Notes under the pieces: model-generated
Seen by the model: only the letters and a program-made list of their open reading frames with translations
Told to the model about the DNA's origin: nothing
Databases searched by the model: none
Shown here: positions 15,318 to 22,547 of the stretch, in pieces
Layout of the letters: every line of letters starts with the position of its first letter
Numbering within the stretch: position 1 is the first letter of the stretch
Position numbers and translations under genes: made by a program
Source of the DNA: a virus
IMG/VR virus record: IMGVR_UViG_3300046373_000172
Location: 1-64,000 of that record
DNA: 64,000 bases
Strand: one strand, 5' to 3'

Positions 15318-16295
15318 ATGGCCTTGACGATGAAAGACCCTACCAGTCCAGGGGACAGCCAGGTCTGGAAAGACCTGGTTGTGCATCCGACCAACACCAG
15401 CAGACACGAGGCTCCGGCCGACCTGAAGAAGTGGCTTGGGCAGCACCTTGAGGTGAAGACGAATAACTCTCGTATCTCGATCTCGCTGCTGGACCCAGCA
15501 GGCAATCAGCTGGGCTGGTTCGACAAGCCAGACCGGTTTGAGGAATCCCGGCCCGGCACCCATGCGGTGGTGACGCACCCTAATCGCGTGACTTTAGTCG
15601 TACCTCTGCGGCCTCCGAAGTCGGCTGAGCCCAAGTCTCAGTGGAGTGTGCCTTCGCCTCCGCCACCGCAGGTTGACAGTGTCGCGCAACAGCTCGTCCA
15701 GGCTAACCGACTGGGCGCTCACATCGTGATGGAAACCCCGGACCGCCTCCAGATGTCGGACGGCTCCTTCATCTGGAAAACGAGACCGGCGCCCAAGTTC
15801 GAGTACGTCGAGCCTGAAGACTTCCATGCCGAGCATATCAGGTACGGCAAGCAGTCTGAGTATTCCCAGCCACCCACCAAAACCCCACCACAAAAAGGAA
15901 ACACCATGACCATCTCCAACACCATCACCGCCACCATCAACGCCAACAAGGCTGCCGCCGCCACCGCCGGCTACATGGAAGCCGGCCGCATCGCCAATAG
16001 CCAGGTCATCAAACTGATCAGCCCGCACTTGCCGTTCCTGCTCAAGGCTTACGCCGACACGCCGTTCGGCAAGCTGGTCGTCGCCAACATCGCGGCGCTG
16101 GCCGCCAAGCAGCTGCGCCCGCAAGACGCTACCTTGGCCGCGCTGACCGACGCCATGACCGTCCAAGCATTTCAGGCCATCTACCAGCAGGTCGACTTCG
16201 AGGCGATGATCAACAGCCTGCTGTCGTCGCCGGAAATGAAGTCGGCGATCGACAAGCTGCCGAAGGACCCAACGCCGACTGGCCAGGCCGAGTAA
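15318..16295 (+). CDS. Two-part ORF: unknown N-terminal protein fused to a conserved phage helical protein
   Basis: 325 codons. Residues 1-196 end in a Pro/Thr/Lys-rich tail (SQPPTKTPPQKGNT). From Met197 (ATG 15906, AAAAAGGAAACACC upstream) begins a 129-residue Ala-rich helical protein (TISNTITATINANKAAAATAG…) resembling a small phage protein usually encoded alone. ATG 15906 sits in an ATGA context, so a 1-nt loss upstream would give the usual overlapping-gene junction. Probably two translation products. Functions unknown. Confidence 0.6.
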   Translation: MALTMKDPTSPGDSQVWKDLVVHPTNTSRHEAPADLKKWLGQHLEVKTNNSRISISLLDPAGNQLGWFDKPDRFEESRPGTHAVVTHPNRVTLVVPLRPPKSAEPKSQWSVPSPPPPQVDSVAQQLVQANRLGAHIVMETPDRLQMSDGSFIWKTRPAPKFEYVEPEDFHAEHIRYGKQSEYSQPPTKTPPQKGNTMTISNTITATINANKAAAATAGYMEAGRIANSQVIKLISPHLPFLLKAYADTPFGKLVVANIAALAAKQLRPQDATLAALTDAMTVQAFQAIYQQVDFEAMINSLLSSPEMKSAIDKLPKDPTPTGQAE

Positions 16296-16298
16296 GCC

Positions 16299-16763
16299 AT
16301 GCCTATCCGTATCCCAGGTGGGCCTGGCCCACTTGAGCAGCTGGAAGAACTCGTAAGGGTCCACGGACCCTTCACGACGTTCGCCTGGACGCATTTTCCA
16401 CCCAACCCTGAAAGCACTCCCATGACCCGCATCTACGAAGACAAAAACGGCGTGGCCGTCAACGCCATCTCCTCCCTCGCTGACGGCACCAACGTCGAAG
16501 GCCACATCTACGACGTGCTGTCCGGCACGCTGCAGCAGCGCATCAACTTTCAACTTGGGCCGGCACCGGCCAACGGCGTGAACGGCTTGACGACCGAGGC
16601 GCTGCTGGCGATCGCCATCCACCGCACGCAGTTCCTGGACGAGCAGTTCCCGAGCCAGTTCAACAAGCGCGCCATCAACGACATGCAGAACGCCCTGCAC
16701 GAGTTTGAAGAACGCACCCGGTCCCGCACCGAGCGCGGCGTCGAAGGCAAGGAGGTGATCTGA
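16299..16763 (+). CDS. Candidate Acb2/Tad1-like hairpin-domain protein (anti-CBASS/anti-Thoeris)
   Basis: 154 codons; the conserved protein probably starts at Met42 (ATG 16422), giving 113 residues. Its C-terminal ~75 residues read INFQ.GP…GVNG, then a long helix, a loop and a second helix ending ER.RSRTERGVEG. This is the pattern of phage proteins annotated with the Acb2/Tad1 hairpin domain. Acb2 proteins oligomerise and bind cyclic oligonucleotide signals of CBASS; here the activity is inference from sequence memory. The first 41 codons cover two strong hairpins and may be leader rather than coding. Confidence 0.55.
   Translation: MPIRIPGGPGPLEQLEELVRVHGPFTTFAWTHFPPNPESTPMTRIYEDKNGVAVNAISSLADGTNVEGHIYDVLSGTLQQRINFQLGPAPANGVNGLTTEALLAIAIHRTQFLDEQFPSQFNKRAINDMQNALHEFEERTRSRTERGVEGKEVI
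16318..16372 (+). promoter_or_regulatory. Two inverted repeats in the leader of the Acb2-like gene
   Basis: GTGGGCC-T-GGCCCAC at 16318-16332 and AAGGGTCC-AC-GGACCCTT at 16355-16372 are perfect inverted repeats within 55 nt. They lie between ATG 16299 and the likely start at 16422. They could be an operator pair or RNA hairpins controlling translation. Confidence 0.4.
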
Positions 16764-17233
16764 TGTGGCCCTTCGACATCCCGCGCAAGCGGCGAGAGTT
16801 GGCCCGGCGCGCGGAAGAAGCGGAGCGTCAGCGGGAGCAGGACTTGATCGACGCCCGTACCAAGGCGGCGGCCGAGCGTCAGTCGGCCCGGACTCGCCAG
16901 GCCGCGATCGAGGCGGTGCAGCGCATGGACCGGGCTTCGCCGACCATCCAAGGGCTGCCCATGTCGACCCGCTCAGGCTGGCCGCCGGATCGCCGCGCGT
17001 CGAAACGGGAAGACCGGCGCGAGGACTCAGCCAGATCCTCGTTTGACGACTCGGAGCCTTTCAGCTTCTACTCGGCGCTGGCTTCTACCCGGCGCTGGCT
17101 TCTACCTCCAGCTCGTCAGACGATTCCTACTCGTCCAGCAGTTCCAGCTGTGACTCGTCCTCGTCGAGCGATTCGTCTTCGTCTTCGTCCTCGTCCAGCG
17201 ACTCCGGCAGCTGCGGCGGCAGCGACTAATTAA
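16763..17233 (+). CDS. Coiled-coil protein whose Ser-rich tail is frameshifted by a 17-bp tandem duplication
   Basis: The ORF begins MWPFDIPRKRRELARRAEEA, a charged helix to about residue 60, then a variable linker. At 17073-17106 a 17-nt exact tandem duplication shifts the frame. Without one copy the protein would end in a Ser/Asp-rich tail with SCGGSD at its C-terminus (stop at 17227-17229), a tail typical of this phage protein type. The current frame gives an Arg/Pro/Ala-rich tail to 17233 that looks like the wrong-frame reading of Ser codons. Function unknown; it sits directly downstream of the Acb2-like gene. Confidence 0.6.
   Translation: MWPFDIPRKRRELARRAEEAERQREQDLIDARTKAAAERQSARTRQAAIEAVQRMDRASPTIQGLPMSTRSGWPPDRRASKREDRREDSARSSFDDSEPFSFYSALASTRRWLLPPARQTIPTRPAVPAVTRPRRAIRLRLRPRPATPAAAAAATN
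17073..17106 (+). repeat. 17-bp exact tandem duplication causing a frameshift
   Basis: CGGCGCTGGCTTCTACC occurs at 17073-17089 and immediately again at 17090-17106. Because 17 is not a multiple of 3, it moves the downstream Ser-rich coding frame out of register. Confidence 0.9.
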
Positions 17234-17236
17234 ACC

Positions 17237-17258
17237 GGTGCCGGCCGCGGCCGGCACC
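17237..17258. repeat. 22-bp perfect palindrome
   Basis: GGTGCCGGCCGCGGCCGGCACC is self-complementary over 22 nt and lies in the 44-nt gap between two genes. There is no T-tract, so it is not a classical terminator; an operator or RNA hairpin is possible. Confidence 0.75.
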
Positions 17259-17273
17259 ACAAAGGATCCCACC

Positions 17274-17483
17274 ATGATTATCGAGACTCCGAATACCCGC
17301 GCCGCCTTCTACGAGCGCCGCTTTGGCGGCGGATACAGGACTGCCCGGACCCGCAAGACCTGCATGCAGTTCGGCTGCTTCAAGCCGATCCTGCCCGGAG
17401 AAAAATTTTTCGACACCCAGGAGCCGACCACCTTCCCGGCCACCAAGTGCATCTGCGAAGGCTGCGCGGAGACTTCGGTATGA
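17274..17483 (+). CDS. Small Cys-rich protein, possible zinc binding
   Basis: 69 residues from ATG 17274 (AAAGGATCCCACC upstream). Six Cys arranged C-x4-C and C-x-C-x2-C around 'CMQFGCFKPILPGEKFF' and 'CICEGC', consistent with one zinc site. N-terminus basic/aromatic. ATGA overlap with the J-domain gene. Confidence 0.6.
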   Translation: MIIETPNTRAAFYERRFGGGYRTARTRKTCMQFGCFKPILPGEKFFDTQEPTTFPATKCICEGCAETSV

Positions 17484-18124
17484 CCCTCTACGAAACCCTC
17501 GGCCTTGCGCCCACCGCCACGCGCGAACAGATCCGGCAAGCCTACCGCAAGCTGGCGCAGAAGCACCACCCGGACAGGTCTACAGGCGACAAAGCCGTCT
17601 TCCAAGCCGTCCAGCAGGCCTACGACATCCTGATGGACCCGGAGCGCCGGGCGCGCTACGACCAGAGCGGTGACGTCGGCGGCCAGGAAGTGAGCGACGA
17701 CGAGAAGCTGACCGCCGCGGCGCAGCAAGCCTTGATGTCGCTCCTGCTGCAGGTGATGGAAGCCACGCACAACATCAGCGCGGTCGACCTGCTGGCCAAG
17801 TGCCTGGAGAGCGTGGCCAGGGCGCAGAGCGTGGCCCAGACAGACCTGCGCAAGGTCGAGGCGGGACAAGAGAAAGCGCGCAAGGCAGCGCAGCGCTTCC
17901 AGGAGAAGGAAGGCAAGGAGAACCGGATGTCCCTGCTTGGGCAGACGCTGGCCGGCCAGTACGACAAGCCGATCGCCGACATCAAGGCCATCATCGCCCG
18001 CAACGACCGTATGAAGCTGATCCTGCAAGAGCACACTTACCGGGTCGACGTGCCGGACGCCCCGGAGAGCGCGAAGGGCTTTACATTCTCCGACTGGACC
18101 ACCCTGCGCATCGAAGGCCTTTAA
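17480..18124 (+). CDS. J-domain (DnaJ-like) protein
   Basis: 214 residues. Residues 1-60 are a canonical J-domain: 'LYETLGLAPTATREQIRQAYRKLA', HPD at residues 30-32, and 'AVQQAYDILMDPERRARYD'. The J-domain stimulates Hsp70 (DnaK) ATPase. Residues 70-155 are helical; residues 160-214 are a unique C-terminal domain with no zinc-finger or G/F region, so this is a class C J-protein. It may recruit host DnaK to a phage task. It ends tail-to-tail with the minus-strand fibre block (4-nt overlap). Confidence 0.85.
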   Translation: MTLYETLGLAPTATREQIRQAYRKLAQKHHPDRSTGDKAVFQAVQQAYDILMDPERRARYDQSGDVGGQEVSDDEKLTAAAQQALMSLLLQVMEATHNISAVDLLAKCLESVARAQSVAQTDLRKVEAGQEKARKAAQRFQEKEGKENRMSLLGQTLAGQYDKPIADIKAIIARNDRMKLILQEHTYRVDVPDAPESAKGFTFSDWTTLRIEGL

Positions 18125-18417
18125 ACCACTTCCAGGAAGCCGTCGTTCGGCTCGGGCAGGATCAACACCTGCCCGTCGCTGCATGTGGCCGCGCACTGCG
18201 GCACGTAAGTCACCCCCGGCACGCCGCCGCCGATCAACTGCGACACCACCGAGCCCGAGATGGCCGCGATGTCGACGATCATGCCGGGCATCGGTGTGCC
18301 GTGGCTGGACGCCACCGTCCACACGGCCGTGACGATCGTCACGCCGGGCGGCAAACTGTTCACGTAATCCACGGAGAAGACCTCAATCTCGGCCGCGCGC
18401 TTGGGGGTAAAGTTCAT
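18121..18417 (-). CDS. Tail-fibre-module protein, unknown
   Basis: 98 residues from the ATG (complement of 18415-18417) with an AAGGATTG site, just after the upstream gene's stop. Beta-rich, Gly/Val/Ser (GGGVPGVTYVPQCAATCSDGQVL). Last gene of the minus block. Probably a small structural or fibre-associated protein; this is inferred from location. Confidence 0.55.
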   Translation of the reverse strand: MNFTPKRAAEIEVFSVDYVNSLPPGVTIVTAVWTVASSHGTPMPGMIVDIAAISGSVVSQLIGGGVPGVTYVPQCAATCSDGQVLILPEPNDGFLEVV

Positions 18418-18418
18418 G

Positions 18419-19156
18419 TCAATCCTTGGGCAGTTTGCCGGAGTTAAGTCGGATGCGCGGGGCGCCCACATACAGGTTGTTCGGGTTGATTTCCAGTTCG
18501 ATGTCGATCCTGCAGGTGCCGGCGAATGTGTCGGCCCCTTCTTGCACGCTGATCGCCAAGACTGGCTGCGGGAAGAACGCGCCGACCGCGGCGAACGTGT
18601 CCGCCCCTTCCGTCCAGGCCAGTGCCCCAACTTGGGTCTGCGTCGCCACTAAGGCGAACGTGTCTGGCCCTTCGATCGAGGCGATGGACGCCGAGTGCAC
18701 TTCGCCGGAGATGGCGAACGTGTCGGTACCTTCCACCCAGGCGATAGACGCCCCAAGGTGGACCCCGGCTGCAGCGAACGTGTCCGCCCCTTCCGTCCAC
18801 GACAGGCGCACACCTGTCGAGCCGAACGTGAAGGTGACCGGCTGCGGACTGCCAACCGCCACCAAATCCAGGTAGAGCTGGACGTAGGCGACGTAGTTGC
18901 CGTCCAGCGCGGCCGAGGCGCGGAAGCTGGTGTCGTCGTAGACGAATAAGTTCAGGCCTGCCGGCCACGACGTCACCTTGCCGATCACGCGCTTGGTCAA
19001 GTCCCCGGCGTCGAGCCAAGGGAAGACAATGCCCGGGCCGTCCTGCCCCGAACTTGGGATGGTCGAGCCCAGCACGCCGCCGCCCGGATCCCCGAGCGTG
19101 CAGTAACCCGCGCCGTTCCAGTCGACGGTGTCAACGAGGACGTATGCGGTTGTCAT
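18419..19156 (-). CDS. Tail-fibre-like protein with EGADTFA repeats (distal)
   Basis: 245 residues. Residues 1-110 are a Gly/Asp-rich beta domain. Residues 115-225 hold five repeats of about 20 residues with the core (W/I)xEGxDTFAxxG. The same repeat fills part of the upstream gene. Such beta repeats are usual in phage adhesins. ATGA-type overlap with the upstream gene implies co-translation. Likely part of the host-binding apparatus; not demonstrated. Confidence 0.65.
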   Translation of the reverse strand: MTTAYVLVDTVDWNGAGYCTLGDPGGGVLGSTIPSSGQDGPGIVFPWLDAGDLTKRVIGKVTSWPAGLNLFVYDDTSFRASAALDGNYVAYVQLYLDLVAVGSPQPVTFTFGSTGVRLSWTEGADTFAAAGVHLGASIAWVEGTDTFAISGEVHSASIASIEGPDTFALVATQTQVGALAWTEGADTFAAVGAFFPQPVLAISVQEGADTFAGTCRIDIELEINPNNLYVGAPRIRLNSGKLPKD

Positions 19157-19760
19157 GACGCAGTCACCGCCGGCAAGCGTCGGCCGAAGCCGGCGGAGGT
19201 CAAGTCAGGCTCCACGTAGTAAGTCGTGCCGGCCGCCAGCGACGTCGACGCCACCACCAGGTGGCCGGTGCTGTCGGTGGTCAAGCCGGTCGCGCGCAGC
19301 ACCAGGTTGCCTGTCGGGTCGAAGATGTTCAGGTTGCAGCCGGTCATGCCGGACAGCACCGTGCCGTTGAGCAGCGAGCAGATCGGCGACGTCACATGGC
19401 CCATCGCTGGGCCGGACGTGCCGGCGGCGGCGAACGTGTCGGCGCCTTCGGTGAAGGCCAGCGCTACCGCCGTGGCGTAGGTGCTGGCCGCCGCGAAGGT
19501 GTCGGCATTTTCCGTGAAGGCGACCGCGCCGCTCTGCGTCACCCCTTGGGCAGCGAACGTGTCGGCGCCCTCGACCCAAGCCAGGGAGGCGGTCATGCCA
19601 CCAGCCATCTGGATGTCGTCCGGCGCTTCGGTCCAGCCGATCGAGGCGAACGAATGCGAAGCGCCGATCGAGAACGAGTCGGCACCTTCCGTGAAGGCGA
19701 TGGCGGCCTGGTGGTGCTCGGCCGCGGCGGCGAACGTGTCGGCGCCTTCGGTGAGGGCGA
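18516..19760 (-). repeat. 60-bp/20-residue EGADTFA repeat array across two genes
   Basis: On the plus strand the unit appears as GCGAACGTGTC(G/C)G..CC(T)TC at 18592, 18654, 18714 and 18774, and again near 19433, 19493, 19553, 19674 and 19734. The two clusters lie in adjacent genes read in the same direction and are similar enough at DNA level to recombine. Confidence 0.8.
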
Positions 19761-20451
19761 TGGTGCCTGTGACGGCAGCGACCCGGGTGATCGGGTGGGA
19801 AGGCGTGATCGTGGCAACGGACACGCCGCCGACGGCGGTCATGGTGCGGCTGCCGCCCAGCGAGGTGTAGGTGCCGCCGGCGCTGTAAGTCTCGAACGTC
19901 CAGCCGTCCACCCAACCCGTGATCGCCTCTGGCTTGACACTGTCGGCCAGCAGGTTGTCGACGTCGGTGGCGGTCAGCGCGACGTTGAAGAAGTGCGCCT
20001 CGGCGATGTGGCCGTTGGTGAACAGGCTGGCGGCGGCGTTGTTGTAGTGGTACGCGCCGGCCACGACACGGTCGTGATTCGACGTGCTGTCGGTCATCGA
20101 CGCACTGCTGGTGCCGGGGCTGCTGCTGCTGCCGTAATAGACCTTGCGATCCGTGGCGCTGGCGAAAACGCTCACCATCAAGCGCATGGTGGCGTTCGGG
20201 TTCGGGCTGGTCGTCTTGGTCGCGTTGTCGCCTGACCCCGGGTTGCGGTAGGTCGCATACTTGGACGAGCCGTTGGCGTCGAGCCAGCCGACTGCGTACC
20301 GATCAGCATTGCTCTGCCCCTGGCTCAGCCAGAATTGGCCTGCGCCGGTGCCGTCCGCCGACACCCACTCCATGATGGAATAAGGGTAGGCGGAGACAAT
20401 CTTGGCGTTGTGCTCCAGGTAGCCGGTCGTGCCGTTTAGTTTCAGTGCCAT
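19153..20451 (-). CDS. Tail-fibre-like protein: LamG-like N-terminus plus EGADTFA repeats
   Basis: 432 residues. Residues 1-190 begin ALKLNGTTGYLEHNA and contain the Gly/Trp/Asn pattern of a concanavalin/LamG-type carbohydrate-binding fold. Residues 225-350 hold six copies of a 20-residue repeat, one degenerate (EAPDDIQMAGG). The C-terminal 80 residues are a fibronectin-like beta domain. Likely receptor-binding or fibre protein, by architecture and neighbours. Confidence 0.65.
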   Translation of the reverse strand: MALKLNGTTGYLEHNAKIVSAYPYSIMEWVSADGTGAGQFWLSQGQSNADRYAVGWLDANGSSKYATYRNPGSGDNATKTTSPNPNATMRLMVSVFASATDRKVYYGSSSSPGTSSASMTDSTSNHDRVVAGAYHYNNAAASLFTNGHIAEAHFFNVALTATDVDNLLADSVKPEAITGWVDGWTFETYSAGGTYTSLGGSRTMTAVGGVSVATITPSHPITRVAAVTGTIALTEGADTFAAAAEHHQAAIAFTEGADSFSIGASHSFASIGWTEAPDDIQMAGGMTASLAWVEGADTFAAQGVTQSGAVAFTENADTFAAASTYATAVALAFTEGADTFAAAGTSGPAMGHVTSPICSLLNGTVLSGMTGCNLNIFDPTGNLVLRATGLTTDSTGHLVVASTSLAAGTTYYVEPDLTSAGFGRRLPAVTAS

Positions 20452-21555
20452 TTAAGCCGCCGTTTTAATGAAATACATGTTGGACGCGGCCCGGGCCAAG
20501 AGGACAAAGCCTTTCAACGCCGGCACGTAGCGGAAGCGATTGTTGACGCCGGAGTTGGTGGCCGCGACAGGCCGAACGGCGCCGACTAGCGTCAGCAGCG
20601 ACATGTCCCACACGGTCGTCCCGTTCGGCTGGATGACGTAGATCCGACCCTCCTGACCAGCTTGGCCACAGTAGTACAGGAAGCGGTCGTTGTCCGGGTC
20701 GTATTCCATCGCGTTGTATCCCAAGTTCGGGATGTCGGCCAAGAACGTGGTGTAGGCCGAACTGGCGTTGAAGGTGATCGCCGTCTGCGTCGTCCCGGCT
20801 GCGTTATAGACGAACGAGGCCAAGCTGGAGGCCACCTCGCCGCCTTCCCCGACGCCGAAGCACAGCGCGTAGAGTTGGTTGCGGACCGGATCGAACGCCA
20901 TCGGGTCGCGCGGGAAGTACGATGAACTGCGCCAAGTATTCGTGGCTGGGTTGAACAGTTGCCCCCGGGCGTAGATCTTGTTGTTTGCCGTGATCATCGT
21001 GCTGCCGTAGCAGCCAGGTATCACGTCCGCCCAGGTGTACCGAGGATCCCAGGTGTTCGTCGCCAGGTTGAAGGCGTTGGAGTCGGGCAGCGTGTAGTTA
21101 CCGCCGCCACCGAAGGCGTAGGGGTACTTGGTGCCCAGCAGGAAAATCTTGTCGAGCGTCGGGTTGTACTGCGTCCCGTAGTAGTTGTGCCGCGCGGCCG
21201 GCTTGCCGTCCAGCCAGTACGCCACATTGTCGACAACGTCGGAGAAGTTGCTTCCCGCCATGCGGGCGGTGAACTGCCCCGGGCTGTCGACGCCAATCAC
21301 GCAACCATACACGCCGTTGTCAAAGGAGTCATGGTGCCCGCCGGCGGCAGCGATCAAGACCTCGCTGTTGATGGTGCGCACACACATCCCCGAGTAAGCT
21401 TCGACGTGAGCCCGCGCAGGGCTTGCCGTGCCTGGGATCTCCATCCACTCGTTCAGCGCCTTCCCCGCCAGCCAGGCAGGCGGAGGCACGGTGCGACCGC
21501 CAAGCATGGTCGCACCGCTCGCAACGGCGTAGAAAACCGGGGCCGGCGTTGCCAT
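20452..21555 (-). CDS. Kelch/galactose-oxidase-like beta-propeller tail protein
   Basis: 367 residues. Repeated blade-like motifs: 'IAAAGGHHDSFDNGVYGC', 'KIFLLGTKYPYAFGGGGNY', 'NAFNLATNTW', 'KIYARGQLFNPATNTW', 'DNRFLYYCGQAGQEGRIYV'. The xLxTNTW and GG pairs are typical of kelch blades. Sugar-binding or receptor recognition is likely given the neighbouring fibre genes. No enzymatic residues recognised. Confidence 0.65.
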   Translation of the reverse strand: MATPAPVFYAVASGATMLGGRTVPPPAWLAGKALNEWMEIPGTASPARAHVEAYSGMCVRTINSEVLIAAAGGHHDSFDNGVYGCVIGVDSPGQFTARMAGSNFSDVVDNVAYWLDGKPAARHNYYGTQYNPTLDKIFLLGTKYPYAFGGGGNYTLPDSNAFNLATNTWDPRYTWADVIPGCYGSTMITANNKIYARGQLFNPATNTWRSSSYFPRDPMAFDPVRNQLYALCFGVGEGGEVASSLASFVYNAAGTTQTAITFNASSAYTTFLADIPNLGYNAMEYDPDNDRFLYYCGQAGQEGRIYVIQPNGTTVWDMSLLTLVGAVRPVAATNSGVNNRFRYVPALKGFVLLARAASNMYFIKTAA

Positions 21556-21558
21556 GGC

Positions 21559-21945
21559 TTATGGATTGCCGTCGGTGATGGTCCAGCTGGTGATCGACAC
21601 GGCGCCGCCGGAAACGATCGTCAGCGTGTTCAGGATCACCTGGGCCGCCGAGGTACCGACGGTCAAGTCGATGCAGTACGTGGTGCCATCGGTCTTGTTC
21701 AGCCGCGCCCAGCCAGCGGTGCCGGATGCCACAGCAGTCGTCGCCGACGGCAGGGTAGGCGACAACACGCCAGCCGAAGCGCCAGGGGCGAACGGCGTGG
21801 CGCAGGTGAAGGAGGCCAGCAAGGTGCCTTCACTGCCGCCGGTAGCCGGCTTGGTACCGGAGTAGATCTCCAACTTGGCGGTATTGCCCACCACCGTCGT
21901 GATTGCATCCATTTTTGCATTGCGCAGTTCGGGGCTATAACCCAT
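21559..21945 (-). CDS. Small phage structural protein, first gene of the fibre block
   Basis: 128 residues. 'NTAKLEIYSGTKPATGGSEGTLLASFTCATPFAP' and 'TAGWARLNKTDGT' are features of a small beta-sandwich protein common near phage fibre genes. Preceded by AGGAG. First gene downstream of the minus-strand promoter candidate. Confidence 0.65.
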   Translation of the reverse strand: MGYSPELRNAKMDAITTVVGNTAKLEIYSGTKPATGGSEGTLLASFTCATPFAPGASAGVLSPTLPSATTAVASGTAGWARLNKTDGTTYCIDLTVGTSAAQVILNTLTIVSGGAVSITSWTITDGNP

Positions 21946-21975
21946 GATATGTACTCCTAGTGAAAGATACCTTGA

Positions 21976-22004
21976 ATTCTGGCATCAAAATTGCTTTAAG
22001 TCAA
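21976..22004 (-). promoter_or_regulatory. Candidate promoter for the minus-strand fibre block
   Basis: On the minus strand TTGACT (complement of 21999-22004), 17 nt, then CAGAAT (complement of 21976-21981). It lies in the AT-rich divergent gap upstream of the gene starting at 21945. An ATTTTGAT sequence in the spacer recalls the AGTTTGAT element of the plus-strand promoters. Confidence 0.45.
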
Positions 22005-22023
22005 AATTTAACGGAGGCAAGAA

Positions 22024-22101
22024 ATGGATGTGGAAGAGGAGCGTAGAATGTTCGAACAGTGGTGGGCACGAGACGACCTGAAACTGTTCAAACGAGGATG
22101 A
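22024..22101 (+). CDS. 25-residue peptide
   Basis: ATG 22024 follows ACGGAGGCAAGAA, the strongest ribosome site in this gap. The 25 codons (DVEEERRMFEQWWARDDLKL core) end at TGA 22099-22101, which overlaps an ATG of the next gene. FEQWW-type segments occur at the N-termini of small phage proteins. Likely real, or a translated leader; function unknown. Confidence 0.5.
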   Translation: MDVEEERRMFEQWWARDDLKLFKRG

Positions 22102-22103
22102 CC

Positions 22104-22544
22104 ATGCGAGACGACAACGAGTCCGGCGCCAAGCCGGACCACACCATTCTGGGAACCCATCCGGACGATCTGGCAATAGACCGTTTCGCCGCGATGATGA
22201 AGGAGAAGATGGCCAAGTCTCGGGCCAACGGCCGTTCCGGCTGGGACGATCCGCAACAGGTGACGATCGGAGAACTCAGCTGCGACTTGAGGATCCACAC
22301 TGGCAAGGGTGACCCGGTCGACGTCGGGCTGTTCGCCATGATGATCGCCCTGCGCGGCGGCCACATCATCCAGTGCGTGCCACTGCCGGCCAGCCACTTG
22401 GACTACGACGCCTTGATGCGACAGATCGACGTGCACCGCGCCTTGCGAGAGGAGCGTGTGGCGGCCGAGCAACGTAATGTGACACGGCGGGCGGAGGTCC
22501 GGGAGAACCCCGGCCGGCGCCGCGCCGACAAGAAAGACGAGTAG
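22104..22544 (+). CDS. Hypothetical phage protein, 'GWDDP…KGDPVDV' domain
   Basis: 146 residues. Start 22104 is favoured over 22098 because GAGG at 22094-22097 is then properly spaced. 'DRFAAMMKEKMAKSRANGRSGWDDP' followed by 'KGDPVDVGLFAMMIALRGG' matches a domain found in many phages whose function is unknown. The C-terminus is basic (NPGRRRADKK). Followed at once by a terminator. Confidence 0.7.
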   Translation: MRDDNESGAKPDHTILGTHPDDLAIDRFAAMMKEKMAKSRANGRSGWDDPQQVTIGELSCDLRIHTGKGDPVDVGLFAMMIALRGGHIIQCVPLPASHLDYDALMRQIDVHRALREERVAAEQRNVTRRAEVRENPGRRRADKKDE

Positions 22545-22547
22545 TTC

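Noticed and set aside
18592-18800. Regular 60-bp repeats considered as a CRISPR array
   Set aside because: Repeats and spacers are all in one open frame and encode a conserved 20-residue protein motif; unit similarity is graded, unlike CRISPR.
19261-20235. 324-codon plus-strand frame opposite the EGADTFA repeat gene
   Set aside because: The apparent repeats (ERVGAFGEG) are only the antisense image of the real 20-residue repeats.
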